Shown: positions 6,031-13,178 of the stretch, one piece after another
Numbering within the stretch: position 1 is the stretch's first letter
How the letters are laid out: each line of letters starts with the position of its first letter
Assembly (NCBI GenBank): GCA_013043915.1
Contig: JABEVH010000233.1
Location: 1 to 13,178 of the forward strand
DNA: 13,178 nt
Source: Pseudomonadales bacterium
GTDB lineage: Bacteria > Pseudomonadota > Gammaproteobacteria > Pseudomonadales > Moraxellaceae
Direction of reading: 5' to 3'
Notes under the pieces: generated by a model
Told to the model about the DNA's origin: nothing
Database searches by the model: none
The model's input: the letters and a program-made list of their open reading frames with translations, nothing else
Position numbers and translations under genes: made by a program

Positions 6031-7035
6031 CTAGCGGGTACGAAAATTCAGGCGATCATCATTACGCAAGCTGGCAGGTGGCCAGCTTTCCAAACGCATA
6101 CCCAGTGACAAACCCTTGGACGCCAAAACATCCTTGATTTCTGTCAGCGACTTTTTACCTAAATTAGGTGTCTTTAACAGCTCAACTTCTGTCCGCTGCA
6201 CTAAATCACCAATATAGTAAATATTCTCAGCCTTCAAACAGTTGGCAGAGCGCACTGTCAGTTCAAGATCATCTACCGGTCGCAACAAGGTAGGATCTAC
6301 CTCTTCGCGTTCAGTAACAGGCTCAGGAACTTTATCACGCTGCAAATCAACAAACACAGCTATCTGTTGTTGAAGTATGGTTGCTGCTCTTCTGATAGCT
6401 TCTTCTGGATCTATCGTACCGTTGGTCTCTAAATCAATAACAAGCTTATCAAGGTCAGTTCTTTGCTCAACACGCGCATTCTCAACCACATAAGAAACAC
6501 GACGAACCGGGCTAAAGGAAGCATCCAACTGCAGACGACCAATAGGTCGAGTTTCAGACTCACCAAAACGACTATCCGCAGGTTCAAAACCGCGTCCACG
6601 TGCAACCTTCAAACGCATGGACAATTCACCATGATTACCCAAATGAGCAATCACATGATCTGGATTTACAACTTCAACAAAATGCGGCAATTTAAGGTCA
6701 GCCGCCGTAACCACGCCCGGACCCTTCTTATGAAGTTCAACCTGACCTTCAGCATGCTCATGCAAGCGCATGGACAAACCCTTCAGATTCAGAAGGATCT
6801 CGATCACATCTTCCTGGACACCTTCAATAGTGCTGTATTCATGCTCAACACCTTGAATTTCAGCTTCAACAACCGCAGCGCCAGGCATGCTGGACAGAAG
6901 AATGCGGCGCAGGGCATTGCCCAACGTATGACCAAAACCACGCTCTAGCGGCTCTAGCGTCACCTTAGCCTGACGAGACGAAATCGCCTGCACAGAGATG
7001 GAACGCGGAGTAAGAAAATCGCTCACACTGGACAT
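6031..7035 (-). CDS. rpoA: RNA polymerase alpha subunit
   Basis: 334 residues. The N-terminal domain (1 to ~230) dimerises and assembles beta and beta'; LEPLERGFGHTLGNALRRILL is its most conserved stretch. After a linker, the C-terminal domain (~245-315) contains RSANCLKAENIYYIGDL. Arg262 there matches E. coli Arg265, which contacts UP-element DNA and CRP, and PNLGKKSLTEIK follows. The start is set at the ATG of MSSVSDFLTPR because GAGGT lies 5 nt upstream and the E. coli protein begins at the matching place. The frame stays open 18 codons further into rpsD, but that extension has no family counterpart. Confidence 0.97.
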   Translation of the reverse strand: MSSVSDFLTPRSISVQAISSRQAKVTLEPLERGFGHTLGNALRRILLSSMPGAAVVEAEIQGVEHEYSTIEGVQEDVIEILLNLKGLSMRLHEHAEGQVELHKKGPGVVTAADLKLPHFVEVVNPDHVIAHLGNHGELSMRLKVARGRGFEPADSRFGESETRPIGRLQLDASFSPVRRVSYVVENARVEQRTDLDKLVIDLETNGTIDPEEAIRRAATILQQQIAVFVDLQRDKVPEPVTEREEVDPTLLRPVDDLELTVRSANCLKAENIYYIGDLVQRTEVELLKTPNLGKKSLTEIKDVLASKGLSLGMRLESWPPASLRNDDRLNFRTR

Positions 7036-7069
7036 AGGCACCTCAGGTCGTTTCCAAAGGAAATCTCGA

Positions 7070-7693
7070 TTACTTCGAATAAAGCTCAACGATCAAACTT
7101 TCGTTGATTTCCTGGTATAAATCACTGCGCTCAGGCAGCGAACGGAACGTACCTTGCATCTTGGTAGTATCAACTTCAACCCAAGTTGGTACACCACGCT
7201 GACCAGCTAGTTCCAAAGCATACTTAATACGCAGCTGATTCTTGGCTCCTTCATAGATGGCAACCACATCACCAGGACGAACTTGCTGGCTGGCAATGCT
7301 CACACGCTTACCATTCAGCGTTACGCCACGATGAGAAACAAGCTGACGCGCTTCTGCACGCGTAACACCAAATCCCATGCGATAAACGACGTTATCAAGC
7401 CGACCTTCCAGAAGCTGCAACAAACGCTCACCTGTAGCACCCTGCTGGCGAGCTGCTTCCTTATAATAATTAACAAACTGTCTCTCAAGCACACCATACA
7501 TACGACGTACTTTCTGCTTTTCACGCAACTGCAATGCAAAGTCAGAAATACGTCCCTTCTTTGTTGGGCCGTGCTGACCGGGTGGAACTTCAGCGTTACA
7601 CTTCTGTTCCAGAGACTTCACGCCGCTTTTCAGGAACAAATCAGTTCCTTCACGACGAGCTAATTTACAACTGGGACCTAAATAGCGAGCCAT
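7070..7693 (-). CDS. rpsD: 30S ribosomal protein S4
   Basis: 207 residues, close to E. coli S4 (206). S4 is a primary 16S rRNA binder that nucleates 30S assembly. It starts MARYLGPSCKLARREGTDLFL. The S4 RNA-binding domain lies around 97-160 (GRLDNVVYRMGFG, then RAEARQLVSHRGVTLNGKRV), and the end is ESLIVELYSK. Cys9 and Cys32 are present, but a full zinc site is not evident. AGAGGT precedes the ATG by 9 nt. In E. coli S4 represses its own operon by binding the rpsM leader; whether that happens here is uncertain because the leader is short. Confidence 0.97.
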   Translation of the reverse strand: MARYLGPSCKLARREGTDLFLKSGVKSLEQKCNAEVPPGQHGPTKKGRISDFALQLREKQKVRRMYGVLERQFVNYYKEAARQQGATGERLLQLLEGRLDNVVYRMGFGVTRAEARQLVSHRGVTLNGKRVSIASQQVRPGDVVAIYEGAKNQLRIKYALELAGQRGVPTWVEVDTTKMQGTFRSLPERSDLYQEINESLIVELYSK

Positions 7694-7712
7694 TTTATAT
7701 CAGACCTCTAAA

Positions 7713-8099
7713 TTACACGCGGCGCTTCTTGGGCGGGCGGCAGCCGTTATGGGGAATAGGCGTAACATCCGTAATACTGCTGATCTTATATCCCACAGCA
7801 TTAAGCGCACGCACAGCCGATTCGCGTCCTGGACCTGGACCCTTGACCATCACGTCAAGATTCTTCAGCCCATACTCTTGCGCAGCCTTACCTGCCGTTT
7901 CAGCAGCCACCTGAGCTGCAAAAGGGGTCGACTTACGTGAGCCACGAAACCCAGAACCACCTGACGTCGCCCAGCTGAGCGCATTGCCCTGGCGGTCCGT
8001 AATGGTGATGATAGTATTGTTGAACGACGCATGAATATGCGCAACGCCATCCGACACTGTACGTGTTATCTTCTTACGAACGCGTGTATCTTTTGCCAT
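7713..8099 (-). CDS. rpsK: 30S ribosomal protein S11
   Basis: 128 residues of S11, a platform protein of the small subunit that helps form the mRNA exit channel. It has HIHASFNNTIITITDRQGNAL, GGSGFRGSRKSTPFAAQVAAE, GPGPGRESAVRAL and the invariant tail IPHNGCRPPKKRRV. The Asn-Gly pair in that tail is the site that becomes isoaspartate in E. coli S11. It lies between rpsM and rpsD, with 22 and 19 bp gaps. Its ribosome site is weaker than its neighbours' (TGGGA at ~11 nt). Confidence 0.97.
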   Translation of the reverse strand: MAKDTRVRKKITRTVSDGVAHIHASFNNTIITITDRQGNALSWATSGGSGFRGSRKSTPFAAQVAAETAGKAAQEYGLKNLDVMVKGPGPGRESAVRALNAVGYKISSITDVTPIPHNGCRPPKKRRV

Positions 8100-8121
8100 G
8101 TCAATAGATCCCAGGATTCAC

Positions 8122-8478
8122 TTATTTCTTAATGGCCTTGCGCGGTCCCTTACGAGTACGCGCATTGGTCTTAGTCCTCTGGCCACGTACGGGCAATCCA
8201 CGGCGATGACGCATACCACGGTAACAGCCCAAATCCATCAGACGCTTGATATTCATTAATACTTCGCGACGAAGATCACCTTCTGTGGAAATCTTAGCCA
8301 CTTCGCCACGGATCGCATCCAGTTGTACTTCAGACAGATCTTTTACCTTGGTCGTCGGTAACACACCTACACTCTGCAAAATCTCATGCGAGGTAGGACG
8401 CCCAATACCAAAAATATATGTCAATGAAATGACTACATGCTTGTTATCAGGAATATTAACGCCGGCTATACGAGCCAT
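8122..8478 (-). CDS. rpsM: 30S ribosomal protein S13, first gene of the alpha operon
   Basis: 118 residues, the usual length. S13 sits in the 30S head and contacts the P-site tRNA and L5 of the large subunit. It starts MARIAGVNIPDNKHVVISL and includes TYIFGIGR, the CYRGMRHRRGLPVRGQRTKTNARTRKG region and a basic tail KAIKK. GGAG/AAGGTG lies just upstream of the ATG. The sigma70 promoter at 8527-8555 drives it and the following genes. Confidence 0.97.
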   Translation of the reverse strand: MARIAGVNIPDNKHVVISLTYIFGIGRPTSHEILQSVGVLPTTKVKDLSEVQLDAIRGEVAKISTEGDLRREVLMNIKRLMDLGCYRGMRHRRGLPVRGQRTKTNARTRKGPRKAIKK

Positions 8479-8526
8479 TCACCTTCACTCCACTAGATGC
8501 TGACGGACGGCCGCGAAAGGGGCGCG

Positions 8527-8555
8527 ATTCTATCGCCAGACGAACAAAAAATCAA
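8527..8555 (-). promoter_or_regulatory. Sigma70-type promoter of the alpha operon
   Basis: On the minus strand TTGATT (8550-8555, 4/6 to TTGACA) is followed by exactly 17 bp and then TAGAAT (8527-8532, 5/6 to TATAAT). It lies in the 91-bp gap between rpmJ and rpsM, the largest gap in the ribosomal block. A start site near 8520 would give a leader of only ~42 nt before rpsM. A GCGA...TCGC repeat flanks the -10. Confidence 0.75.
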
Positions 8556-8569
8556 CCCTTAATATAAAA

Positions 8570-8686
8570 TTAACCCTGACGCTGCTTATGGCGCGGTTCA
8601 GCGCTACAAATAACACGAACCACACCATTACGCCTCACCACCTTGCAGGAGGCGCATATTTTCTTTACCGATGCTTGCACCTTCAT
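8570..8686 (-). CDS. rpmJ: 50S ribosomal protein L36
   Basis: A 38-residue protein of the large subunit: MKVQASVKKICASCKVVRR, then NGVVRVICSAEPRHKQRQG. The zinc ligands Cys11, Cys14, Cys27 and His33 are all present, so this is the zinc-binding form with the same spacing as E. coli L36. Gln4 replaces the more common Arg. It starts 21 bp after the secY stop, with GGAGATAT upstream of the ATG, and closes the spc operon. It is small enough to be missed by ORF length filters. Confidence 0.96.
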   Translation of the reverse strand: MKVQASVKKICASCKVVRRNGVVRVICSAEPRHKQRQG

Positions 8687-8707
8687 ATCATATCTCCACG
8701 TTATATC

Positions 8708-10066
8708 TTACTTCAGCTGCCCTGAGGCTCCATAACTCTTGAAATTAGCCTTGCGCAGCAAAGAATCATACTGATGCGACATCATATGAGACTGTACCTG
8801 GGCCATAAAATCCATAACAACCACAACCACAATCAACAGAGAAGTACCACCAAAGCTAAACGGAGCATGAAAGCCTATCTGCAAAATCATAGGAAGCAAG
8901 CAGACGACAATCATGTACAGCGCGCCTATCAAGGTCAGTCGACCAATGACGCCGTCTATATACTTTGCAGATTGCTCACCTGGCCGAATCCCCGGTATAA
9001 AAGCACCACTCTTTTTTAAGTTATCTGCCACATCCTTAGGGTTAAACATCAAGGCGGTGTAGAAGAAGCAGAAAAAGACAATCAGAACAGCAAATAACAA
9101 CAAATATAACGGTTGCCCAGGAGACAATGCCAAGGAAATATCAGTCAAGGTACGCTGAATGGCATTGGGATGCGCTGAGTGACCAAACCAAGTCGCTAAA
9201 CTGGCAGGAAATAGCAGCAAAGAACTGGCGAATATAGCCGGTATAACACCCGCCATATTAATTTTAAGCGGAAGATGACTCTGCTGGGCAGCATATACTT
9301 TTCTACCCGACTGACGTTTGGCATGATTGACCGTAATCCGCCTTTGCGCCCTTTCCATATACACCACGGCAAAGATAACTGCAGCGGCAAGCACTAACAA
9401 CAATATCAACACCAACGGACTTATGTCACCTTGCCTTGCAGACTCTAGGGAGCGTCCTATAGCAGCTGGTAACCCTGCCACGATTCCAGCAAATATTATC
9501 ATTGAAATACCGTTTCCAACACCACGTTCTGTAATCTGCTCGCCTAGCCACATCAAAAATAAGGTACCTGCCACCAAACTAACCACGGCCGGCAGGAAGA
9601 AAGCTATACCACTGGTCAGGGTTATCCCCTGACTGACCAATCCTGCGCACATACCAACGGCCTGAAACACCGCCAGCGCCACCGTACCATAGCGCGTATA
9701 CTGATTAATCTTACGACGACCTGCTTCACCATCCTTCTTCAGGGATTCAAGCTCAGGAAGTACCGTTGTCATCAGCTGAACTATGATTGATGACGATATA
9801 TAAGGCATGATCCCCAAGGCAAGGATACTCATGCGTTGCAAAGCCCCCCCTGAGAACATGTTAAACATGGAAAGAATGGTATCTTTGTTCTGTTCAAACA
9901 TGCGAGCCAGACGTTCAGGGTTGATACCTGGAACAGGAATATGCGTACCGAAGCGAAACACGAGCAACGCAATGAGCAAAAAACCCACACGACGCCAAAG
10001 CTCAGAGAGCCCAGCCTTCATGCCTGGATTTTGCATCATTTTACGTGCCTGTTCGCTGCGGTCCAT
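8708..10066 (-). CDS. secY: Protein translocase subunit SecY
   Basis: About 452 residues, the channel of the SecYEG translocon in the inner membrane. Ten hydrophobic segments are expected. The family motifs are seen in order: NMFSGGALQRMSILALGIMPYIS, FLMWLGEQITERGVGNGISMIIFAGIVAG, VNHAKRQSGRKVYAAQQSHLPLKINMAGVIPAIFASS, NPKDVADNLKKSGAFIPGIRPGEQ (cytoplasmic loop), and GGTSLLIVVVVVMDFMAQVQ. I chose the ATG at 10066: GAGGA then lies 6 nt upstream, the same spacing as before rplO. The ATG at 10072, which overlaps the rplO stop as ATGA, would have the ribosome site almost touching it. Either start implies translational coupling to rplO. Confidence 0.95.
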   Translation of the reverse strand: MDRSEQARKMMQNPGMKAGLSELWRRVGFLLIALLVFRFGTHIPVPGINPERLARMFEQNKDTILSMFNMFSGGALQRMSILALGIMPYISSSIIVQLMTTVLPELESLKKDGEAGRRKINQYTRYGTVALAVFQAVGMCAGLVSQGITLTSGIAFFLPAVVSLVAGTLFLMWLGEQITERGVGNGISMIIFAGIVAGLPAAIGRSLESARQGDISPLVLILLLVLAAAVIFAVVYMERAQRRITVNHAKRQSGRKVYAAQQSHLPLKINMAGVIPAIFASSLLLFPASLATWFGHSAHPNAIQRTLTDISLALSPGQPLYLLLFAVLIVFFCFFYTALMFNPKDVADNLKKSGAFIPGIRPGEQSAKYIDGVIGRLTLIGALYMIVVCLLPMILQIGFHAPFSFGGTSLLIVVVVVMDFMAQVQSHMMSHQYDSLLRKANFKSYGASGQLK

Positions 10067-10068
10067 GC

Positions 10069-10503
10069 TCATTCCTCGACACTACCGCCAGCTGCAACGA
10101 TAGCAGCACGAGCGCCCTGAGATACTTTTAGGCCACGTACCGTAACGGGACGACTAATTCCGCCAGAAAGCATGACACGCGCGCGCACCATATCTTTACG
10201 AACAACATTAGCAGCCTTTAACGTTGCCAAGGTAATTTCACTTCCATCCACTTTTGCCAGCTCAGACAAACGAACTTCAGCAGTAACCTGTGAATTGAGC
10301 GAGGTGAAACCAAACTTGGGCAAACGGCGGTAAATAGGCATCTGGCCGCCTTCAAAACCGGCTCTAACCTTGCCCTTACCGCGAGAAGTCTGACCCTTGA
10401 CACCTTTACCACCGGTTTTGCCCAATCCCGAACCAATACCTCGACCTACACGGCGAGGATTACGCTTAGAACCTTCAGCTGGGCTTAAATCATTTAAGCG
10501 CAT
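10069..10503 (-). CDS. rplO: 50S ribosomal protein L15
   Basis: 144 residues, the same as E. coli L15. It starts MRLNDLSPAEGSKRNPRRVGR and contains the Gly-rich arm GIGSGLGKTGGKGVKGQTSR, which threads into 23S rRNA. GFEGGQMPIYRRLPKFGF follows. GAGGA lies 6 nt before the ATG and overlaps the last codons of rpmD, whose stop is 2 bp upstream. L15 sits at the 5S rRNA side of the 50S subunit and binds late in assembly. Confidence 0.97.
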   Translation of the reverse strand: MRLNDLSPAEGSKRNPRRVGRGIGSGLGKTGGKGVKGQTSRGKGKVRAGFEGGQMPIYRRLPKFGFTSLNSQVTAEVRLSELAKVDGSEITLATLKAANVVRKDMVRARVMLSGGISRPVTVRGLKVSQGARAAIVAAGGSVEE

Positions 10504-10505
10504 GA

Positions 10506-10691
10506 TTATTCCTCGACCTTCAAGAGGTAGTGAACCAGATTGATCATGCCGCGATTTTCCGGGGTATCCAGAACTTCAACGGTATGCCCTATACGACGCA
10601 ATCCCAGCCCCATGATGCTGGCTTTATGATTCTGCAGCCTATGAGCCTTACTACGAATTTGCGTCAGGCGTATCTTTTTGATCTCTGACAT
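10506..10691 (-). CDS. rpmD: 50S ribosomal protein L30
   Basis: 61 residues of L30, close to the E. coli length of 59. The core is IRLTQIRSKAHRLQNHKASIMGLGLRRIGHTVEVLDTPENRGMINLVHYLLKVEE, in the L7/L30 ferredoxin-like fold. AGGGG lies 6 nt before the ATG. It is packed 3 bp after rpsE and 2 bp before rplO. Confidence 0.96.
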   Translation of the reverse strand: MSEIKKIRLTQIRSKAHRLQNHKASIMGLGLRRIGHTVEVLDTPENRGMINLVHYLLKVEE

Positions 10692-10694
10692 GAT

Positions 10695-11198
10695 TTACCC
10701 CTGAATCTCTTCGACCGTCTTACCACGCTTTTCAGCAATTTTTTCTGCAGAGGTCATCGACTTCAAACCAGCAAAAGTTGCGTGGACTACGTTACATGCG
10801 TTAGTAGAGCCGTAACATTTGGCCAATACATTCTTAATCCCGGCCACTTCAAGCACAGCACGCATAGCGCCACCAGCGATAACACCAGTACCTTCAGAGG
10901 CAGGCTGCATATAGACACGTGATGCGCCGTGATTACCTGTCAGCGCATGCTGCAAGGTCGTCCCCTTAAGCTCGACAGAAATCATATTTCTACGAGCTGC
11001 TTCTAGCGCCTTCTGAATGGCAGCAGGCACTTCACGTGCTTTGCCACGACCAAAACCTACTTTCCCATTGCCATCACCAACCACAGTCAGTGCTGTAAAG
11101 GAAAAGATACGACCACCCTTGACCACTTTGGCTACACGATTTACCTGAACCAGTTTTTCGATATAGCCTTCTGTTTGCTGCTGCTCGACCTTTGCCAT
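10695..11198 (-). CDS. rpsE: 30S ribosomal protein S5
   Basis: 167 residues, identical in length to E. coli S5. The N-terminal double-stranded-RNA-binding fold is visible as KGGRIFSFTALTVVGDGNGKVGFGRGKAREVP. The C-terminal domain has ASEGTGVIAGGAMRAVLEVAGI and GSTNACNVVHATFAGL. S5 lines the mRNA entry channel and affects decoding fidelity. AGAGGT before the ATG overlaps the rplR stop. Confidence 0.97.
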   Translation of the reverse strand: MAKVEQQQTEGYIEKLVQVNRVAKVVKGGRIFSFTALTVVGDGNGKVGFGRGKAREVPAAIQKALEAARRNMISVELKGTTLQHALTGNHGASRVYMQPASEGTGVIAGGAMRAVLEVAGIKNVLAKCYGSTNACNVVHATFAGLKSMTSAEKIAEKRGKTVEEIQG

Positions 11199-11207
11199 GA
11201 CGACCTC

Positions 11208-11558
11208 TTAAAATTCCAAGCCCGCTTCACGGGCGGCATCGGCCAGGGCCTTAATACGACCATGGTACTTGAAGCCCGAGCGATCAAATGCGACCTGCGT
11301 AACGCCGGCGCTCTTAGCACGCTCAGCAATTAACGCACCCACTTTGGCCGCTGCCTCGGCATTACCCGTTGCACCAGCTCTGAGTTCTTTTTCAACCGTT
11401 GATGCTGAGGCAATGACATGAGCCCCATCATCAGCAATAATTTGCGCATAGATATGTCGTGGCGTACGGTTGACACAAAGGCGTACAGCACCCAATTCGC
11501 GAATGTGGTGGCGTGTAGCGCGAGCTCGCCGCAGACGTGCTTCTTTCTTCTCGTGCAT
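11208..11558 (-). CDS. rplR: 50S ribosomal protein L18
   Basis: 116 residues, against 117 in E. coli. L18 binds 5S rRNA together with L5 and carries it to the large subunit. It has a very basic N-terminus (KKEARLRRARATRHHIRELG), then RLCVNRTPRHIYAQII. The end is VAFDRSGFKYHGRIKALADAAREAGLEF, the hallmark C-terminus. AGGAG lies 6 nt before the ATG. Confidence 0.97.
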   Translation of the reverse strand: MHEKKEARLRRARATRHHIRELGAVRLCVNRTPRHIYAQIIADDGAHVIASASTVEKELRAGATGNAEAAAKVGALIAERAKSAGVTQVAFDRSGFKYHGRIKALADAAREAGLEF

Positions 11559-11573
11559 GGCGTGTCTCCTCGC

Positions 11574-12107
11574 TTACTTCTTCTTGGCTTCTTTTCGCAG
11601 AACAGTTTCATCTGCATACTTAACGCCCTTGCCCTTATAAGGCTCAGGGGGCCTATAGCCACGTACATTGGCAGCAACCTGACCCAACAATTGCTTGTTA
11701 GCAGATTTTAAAATAATTTCAGTAGGCGTTGGTGTTTCAGCGGTAACGCCTTCCGGAAGTTCATGGTCAATAGGGTGGGAGTAACCCAAGGCCAAGTTAA
11801 GCACTTTACCCTTAGCCTGAGCTTTATAACCCACACCGACCAGCAGCAGACGGCGTTCAAAACCTTTAGAAACACCCGTCACCATATTATTGATCACTGC
11901 TCTGGCGGTACCTGCCTGCATCCAGCCCGCCATATCCTCAATACGAGGTTTGACATTGATGATCTGGCCATCTATCTCAATACCAACACGATCATTTAGC
12001 ACAGCAGACAACGTACCTTTGTCACCTTTGATCTGTACAATCTGACCGCTCAGCTCAATAGCTACACCAGCAGGAATTGTTATCGGACTTTTAGCAACAC
12101 GTGACAT
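11574..12107 (-). CDS. rplF: 50S ribosomal protein L6
   Basis: 177 residues, the E. coli length. Two repeated alpha/beta domains are expected. The start is MSRVAKSPITIPAGVAIEL. The second domain contains the conserved RGYRPPEPYKGKGVKYADE near the C-terminus, followed by a lysine-rich tail. L6 lies at the base of the L7/L12 stalk close to the sarcin-ricin loop. GGAG lies 9 nt before the ATG. Confidence 0.97.
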   Translation of the reverse strand: MSRVAKSPITIPAGVAIELSGQIVQIKGDKGTLSAVLNDRVGIEIDGQIINVKPRIEDMAGWMQAGTARAVINNMVTGVSKGFERRLLLVGVGYKAQAKGKVLNLALGYSHPIDHELPEGVTAETPTPTEIILKSANKQLLGQVAANVRGYRPPEPYKGKGVKYADETVLRKEAKKK

Positions 12108-12119
12108 GATCAGCTCCGA

Positions 12120-12515
12120 TTACGATACCAGACAGATCACTTCACCGCCGACGCTAGCTTTGCGAGCTGCGCGGTCAGTCATGATCCCTCTGCTGGTGGA
12201 AACAATGGCAATCCCCAACCCCTGTTTTACACGCGGCAATTTATCCTTGCCACGGTATACACGGAGACCAGGACGGCTGACACGCTGTATCAGCTCAATG
12301 ACCGGCTTACCTTCAAAATATTTAAGATCCAAGGACAAAACCGGCTTCTTTTCATCACCTTCGACGTGATAATCACCGATATAGCCTTCATCTTTTAATA
12401 ACTGAGCTAAAGCCTTTTTCAACTTTGAAGAAGGCATTGCTACGTTTGGCTTCTTTGTCTGCTGCGCATTACGTATGCGAGTTAACATATCAGCCACGGT
12501 ATCTTGCATGCTCAT
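12120..12515 (-). CDS. rpsH: 30S ribosomal protein S8
   Basis: 131 residues. S8 binds helix 21 of 16S rRNA early in assembly. It starts MSMQDTVADMLTRIRNAQ. The C-terminal RNA-binding half reads SRPGLRVYRGKDKLPRV, then GLGIAIVSTSRGIMTDRAARKASVGGEVICLV. In E. coli S8 represses spc-operon translation at the rplE start; that site lies outside this window. AAGGAG overlaps the rpsN stop, 7 nt before the ATG. Confidence 0.97.
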   Translation of the reverse strand: MSMQDTVADMLTRIRNAQQTKKPNVAMPSSKLKKALAQLLKDEGYIGDYHVEGDEKKPVLSLDLKYFEGKPVIELIQRVSRPGLRVYRGKDKLPRVKQGLGIAIVSTSRGIMTDRAARKASVGGEVICLVS

Positions 12516-12526
12516 GCGATTACTCC

Positions 12527-12832
12527 TTACCAGCTGGCCTTGACCACGCCCGGCACATCGCCGTTCATGACCGCTTCACGCAGCTTATTTCGACCCAGCC
12601 CGAACTTACGGAAGAAGCCGTGGGGGCGACCTGTTATGCCACAACGGTTACGTAAACGTACCGGATTAGCGTTGCGCGGCAGGGTCTGCAGTTTCAACAT
12701 GGCAGCCCAGCGATCTTCATCGCCAACCTTGACATTGCTGATAATCGCCTTCAGTTCTTCCCGCTTTTTCGCAAACTTTGCAACCATTTTCTGGCGCTTG
12801 AGTTCACGGTTTTTCATGCTCTTCTTAGCCAT
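12527..12832 (-). CDS. rpsN: 30S ribosomal protein S14 (zinc-less long form)
   Basis: 101 residues, the long type of S14 as in E. coli. It starts MAKKSMKNRELKRQKMVAKF. The tail is NRCGITGRPHGFFRKFGLGRNKLREAVMNGDVPGVVKASW. The CxxC pairs of the short zinc-binding type are absent; only one Cys is seen. S14 is in the 30S head. The ribosome site GAGAGG overlaps the rplE stop. Confidence 0.97.
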   Translation of the reverse strand: MAKKSMKNRELKRQKMVAKFAKKREELKAIISNVKVGDEDRWAAMLKLQTLPRNANPVRLRNRCGITGRPHGFFRKFGLGRNKLREAVMNGDVPGVVKASW

Positions 12833-12841
12833 GACTGCCTC

Positions 12842-13178
12842 TCACTTAAACGGAAAGTTGAAGGCGCGCAATAATGCACGACCCTCTTCATCAGTGCGTG
12901 CTGTGGTTGTGATGGTCACATCCATACCACGCTCCCGATCAATTTTGTCATAATCGATTTCTGGGAAAACGATCTGCTCTTTCAAACCCAGGCTATAGTT
13001 GCCACGACCATCAAAGGCCTTGGGACTAAAACCACGAAAATCTCGAATACGAGGTATGGACATATTGATCAAACGATCAAGAAATTCATACATACGATCG
13101 CCGCGCAAAGTAACTTTGCAGCCAATTGGCCAGCCTTCACGAATCTTAAAGCCGGCAATCGACTTACGCGCCAAAGTA
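12842..13178 (-). CDS. rplE: 50S ribosomal protein L5, C-terminal part (gene runs off the window)
   Basis: The last ~111 residues of L5, out of about 179; the N-terminal third lies beyond the right edge. Seen are ARKSIAGFKIREGWPIGCKVTLRG, SIPRIRDFRGFSPKAFDGRGNYSLGLKEQIVFPEI, and ITTTARTDEEGRALLRAFNFPFK. L5 binds 5S rRNA with L18 and bridges to S13 in the 30S head. No real start is visible; the TTG at 13174 is an internal leucine codon in a conserved region. Confidence 0.96.
   Translation of the reverse strand, partial: TLARKSIAGFKIREGWPIGCKVTLRGDRMYEFLDRLINMSIPRIRDFRGFSPKAFDGRGNYSLGLKEQIVFPEIDYDKIDRERGMDVTITTTARTDEEGRALLRAFNFPFK

Noticed and set aside
6463..6948. 161-codon open frame on the plus strand
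   Set aside because: It lies wholly antisense to rpoA, whose protein is strongly conserved; the translation is low in complexity (Asn/Thr-rich) and shows no domain.
7036..7089. Longer RpoA with 18 extra N-terminal residues
   Set aside because: It would overlap rpsD by 20 bp and has no match to the start of known alpha subunits; the ATG at 7035 has a good ribosome site and the family's usual N-terminus.
9845..9851. C7 tract in secY as a phase-variation site
   Set aside because: secY is essential; a frameshift would be lethal, and the run falls in the conserved FSGGAL motif where GGG GGG is a chance codon choice.
12504..12953. 149-codon open frame on the plus strand
   Set aside because: Antisense to rpsN, rplE and the start of rpsH; a by-product of their codon use.
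1..13178. tRNA, rRNA or CRISPR array
   Set aside because: No cloverleaf-like CCA-ended unit, rRNA signature or regularly spaced repeat was seen; the only tandem repeat is the 36-bp linker in the propeller gene.

Overview
The window looks like a piece of a gammaproteobacterial chromosome. The evidence is the gene order and the close resemblance (recalled, not aligned) of the ribosomal proteins, SecY and RpoA to their E. coli counterparts. Examples are an L36 of 38 residues with the E. coli pattern of metal ligands, S5 of 167 residues, a zinc-less S14 of 101 residues and an RpoA of 334 residues. Base composition is moderate. I cannot name the genus.

Layout. (1) Positions 1-397 (+): the 3' end of an insertion sequence with an IS481-like transposase tail, joined directly to the 3' remnant of an ABC exporter gene. 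The reading frames show the element inserted just after the ABC signature motif, and the transposase stop codon appears to be borrowed from the target gene. (2) Positions 387-5559: an accessory block of three exported proteins. A large lipoprotein of the phosphoesterase/phospholipase C-like family is on the minus strand. A seven-bladed beta-propeller lipoprotein and an outer-membrane beta-barrel protein resembling an autotransporter translocator form a two-gene plus-strand operon, divergent from the first gene. The 230-bp divergent intergenic region holds a perfect 16-bp dyad, repeated ATGCTCA words and a stem-loop ahead of the phosphoesterase start. (3) Positions 5570-13178 (-): the 3' part of the spc operon (rplE partial, rpsN, rpsH, rplF, rplR, rpsE, rpmD, rplO, secY, rpmJ), then the complete alpha operon (rpsM, rpsK, rpsD, rpoA, rplQ). 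A good sigma70-type promoter lies between rpmJ and rpsM, and a hairpin terminator follows rplQ.

How it fits together. The minus-strand ribosomal block is an ordinary, tightly packed housekeeping cluster that makes ribosomal proteins, the SecY translocon channel and the RNA polymerase alpha subunit. Several starts sit next to the preceding stop, which implies translational coupling. The accessory block is where any novelty lies. Three cell-envelope proteins are arranged divergently around a shared control region, one carries a G9 homopolymer inside its conserved DEGGG motif, and one barrel protein lacks an obvious passenger. A joint surface role for these three is an inference from context only. 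I see no tRNA, rRNA, CRISPR array or phage gene.
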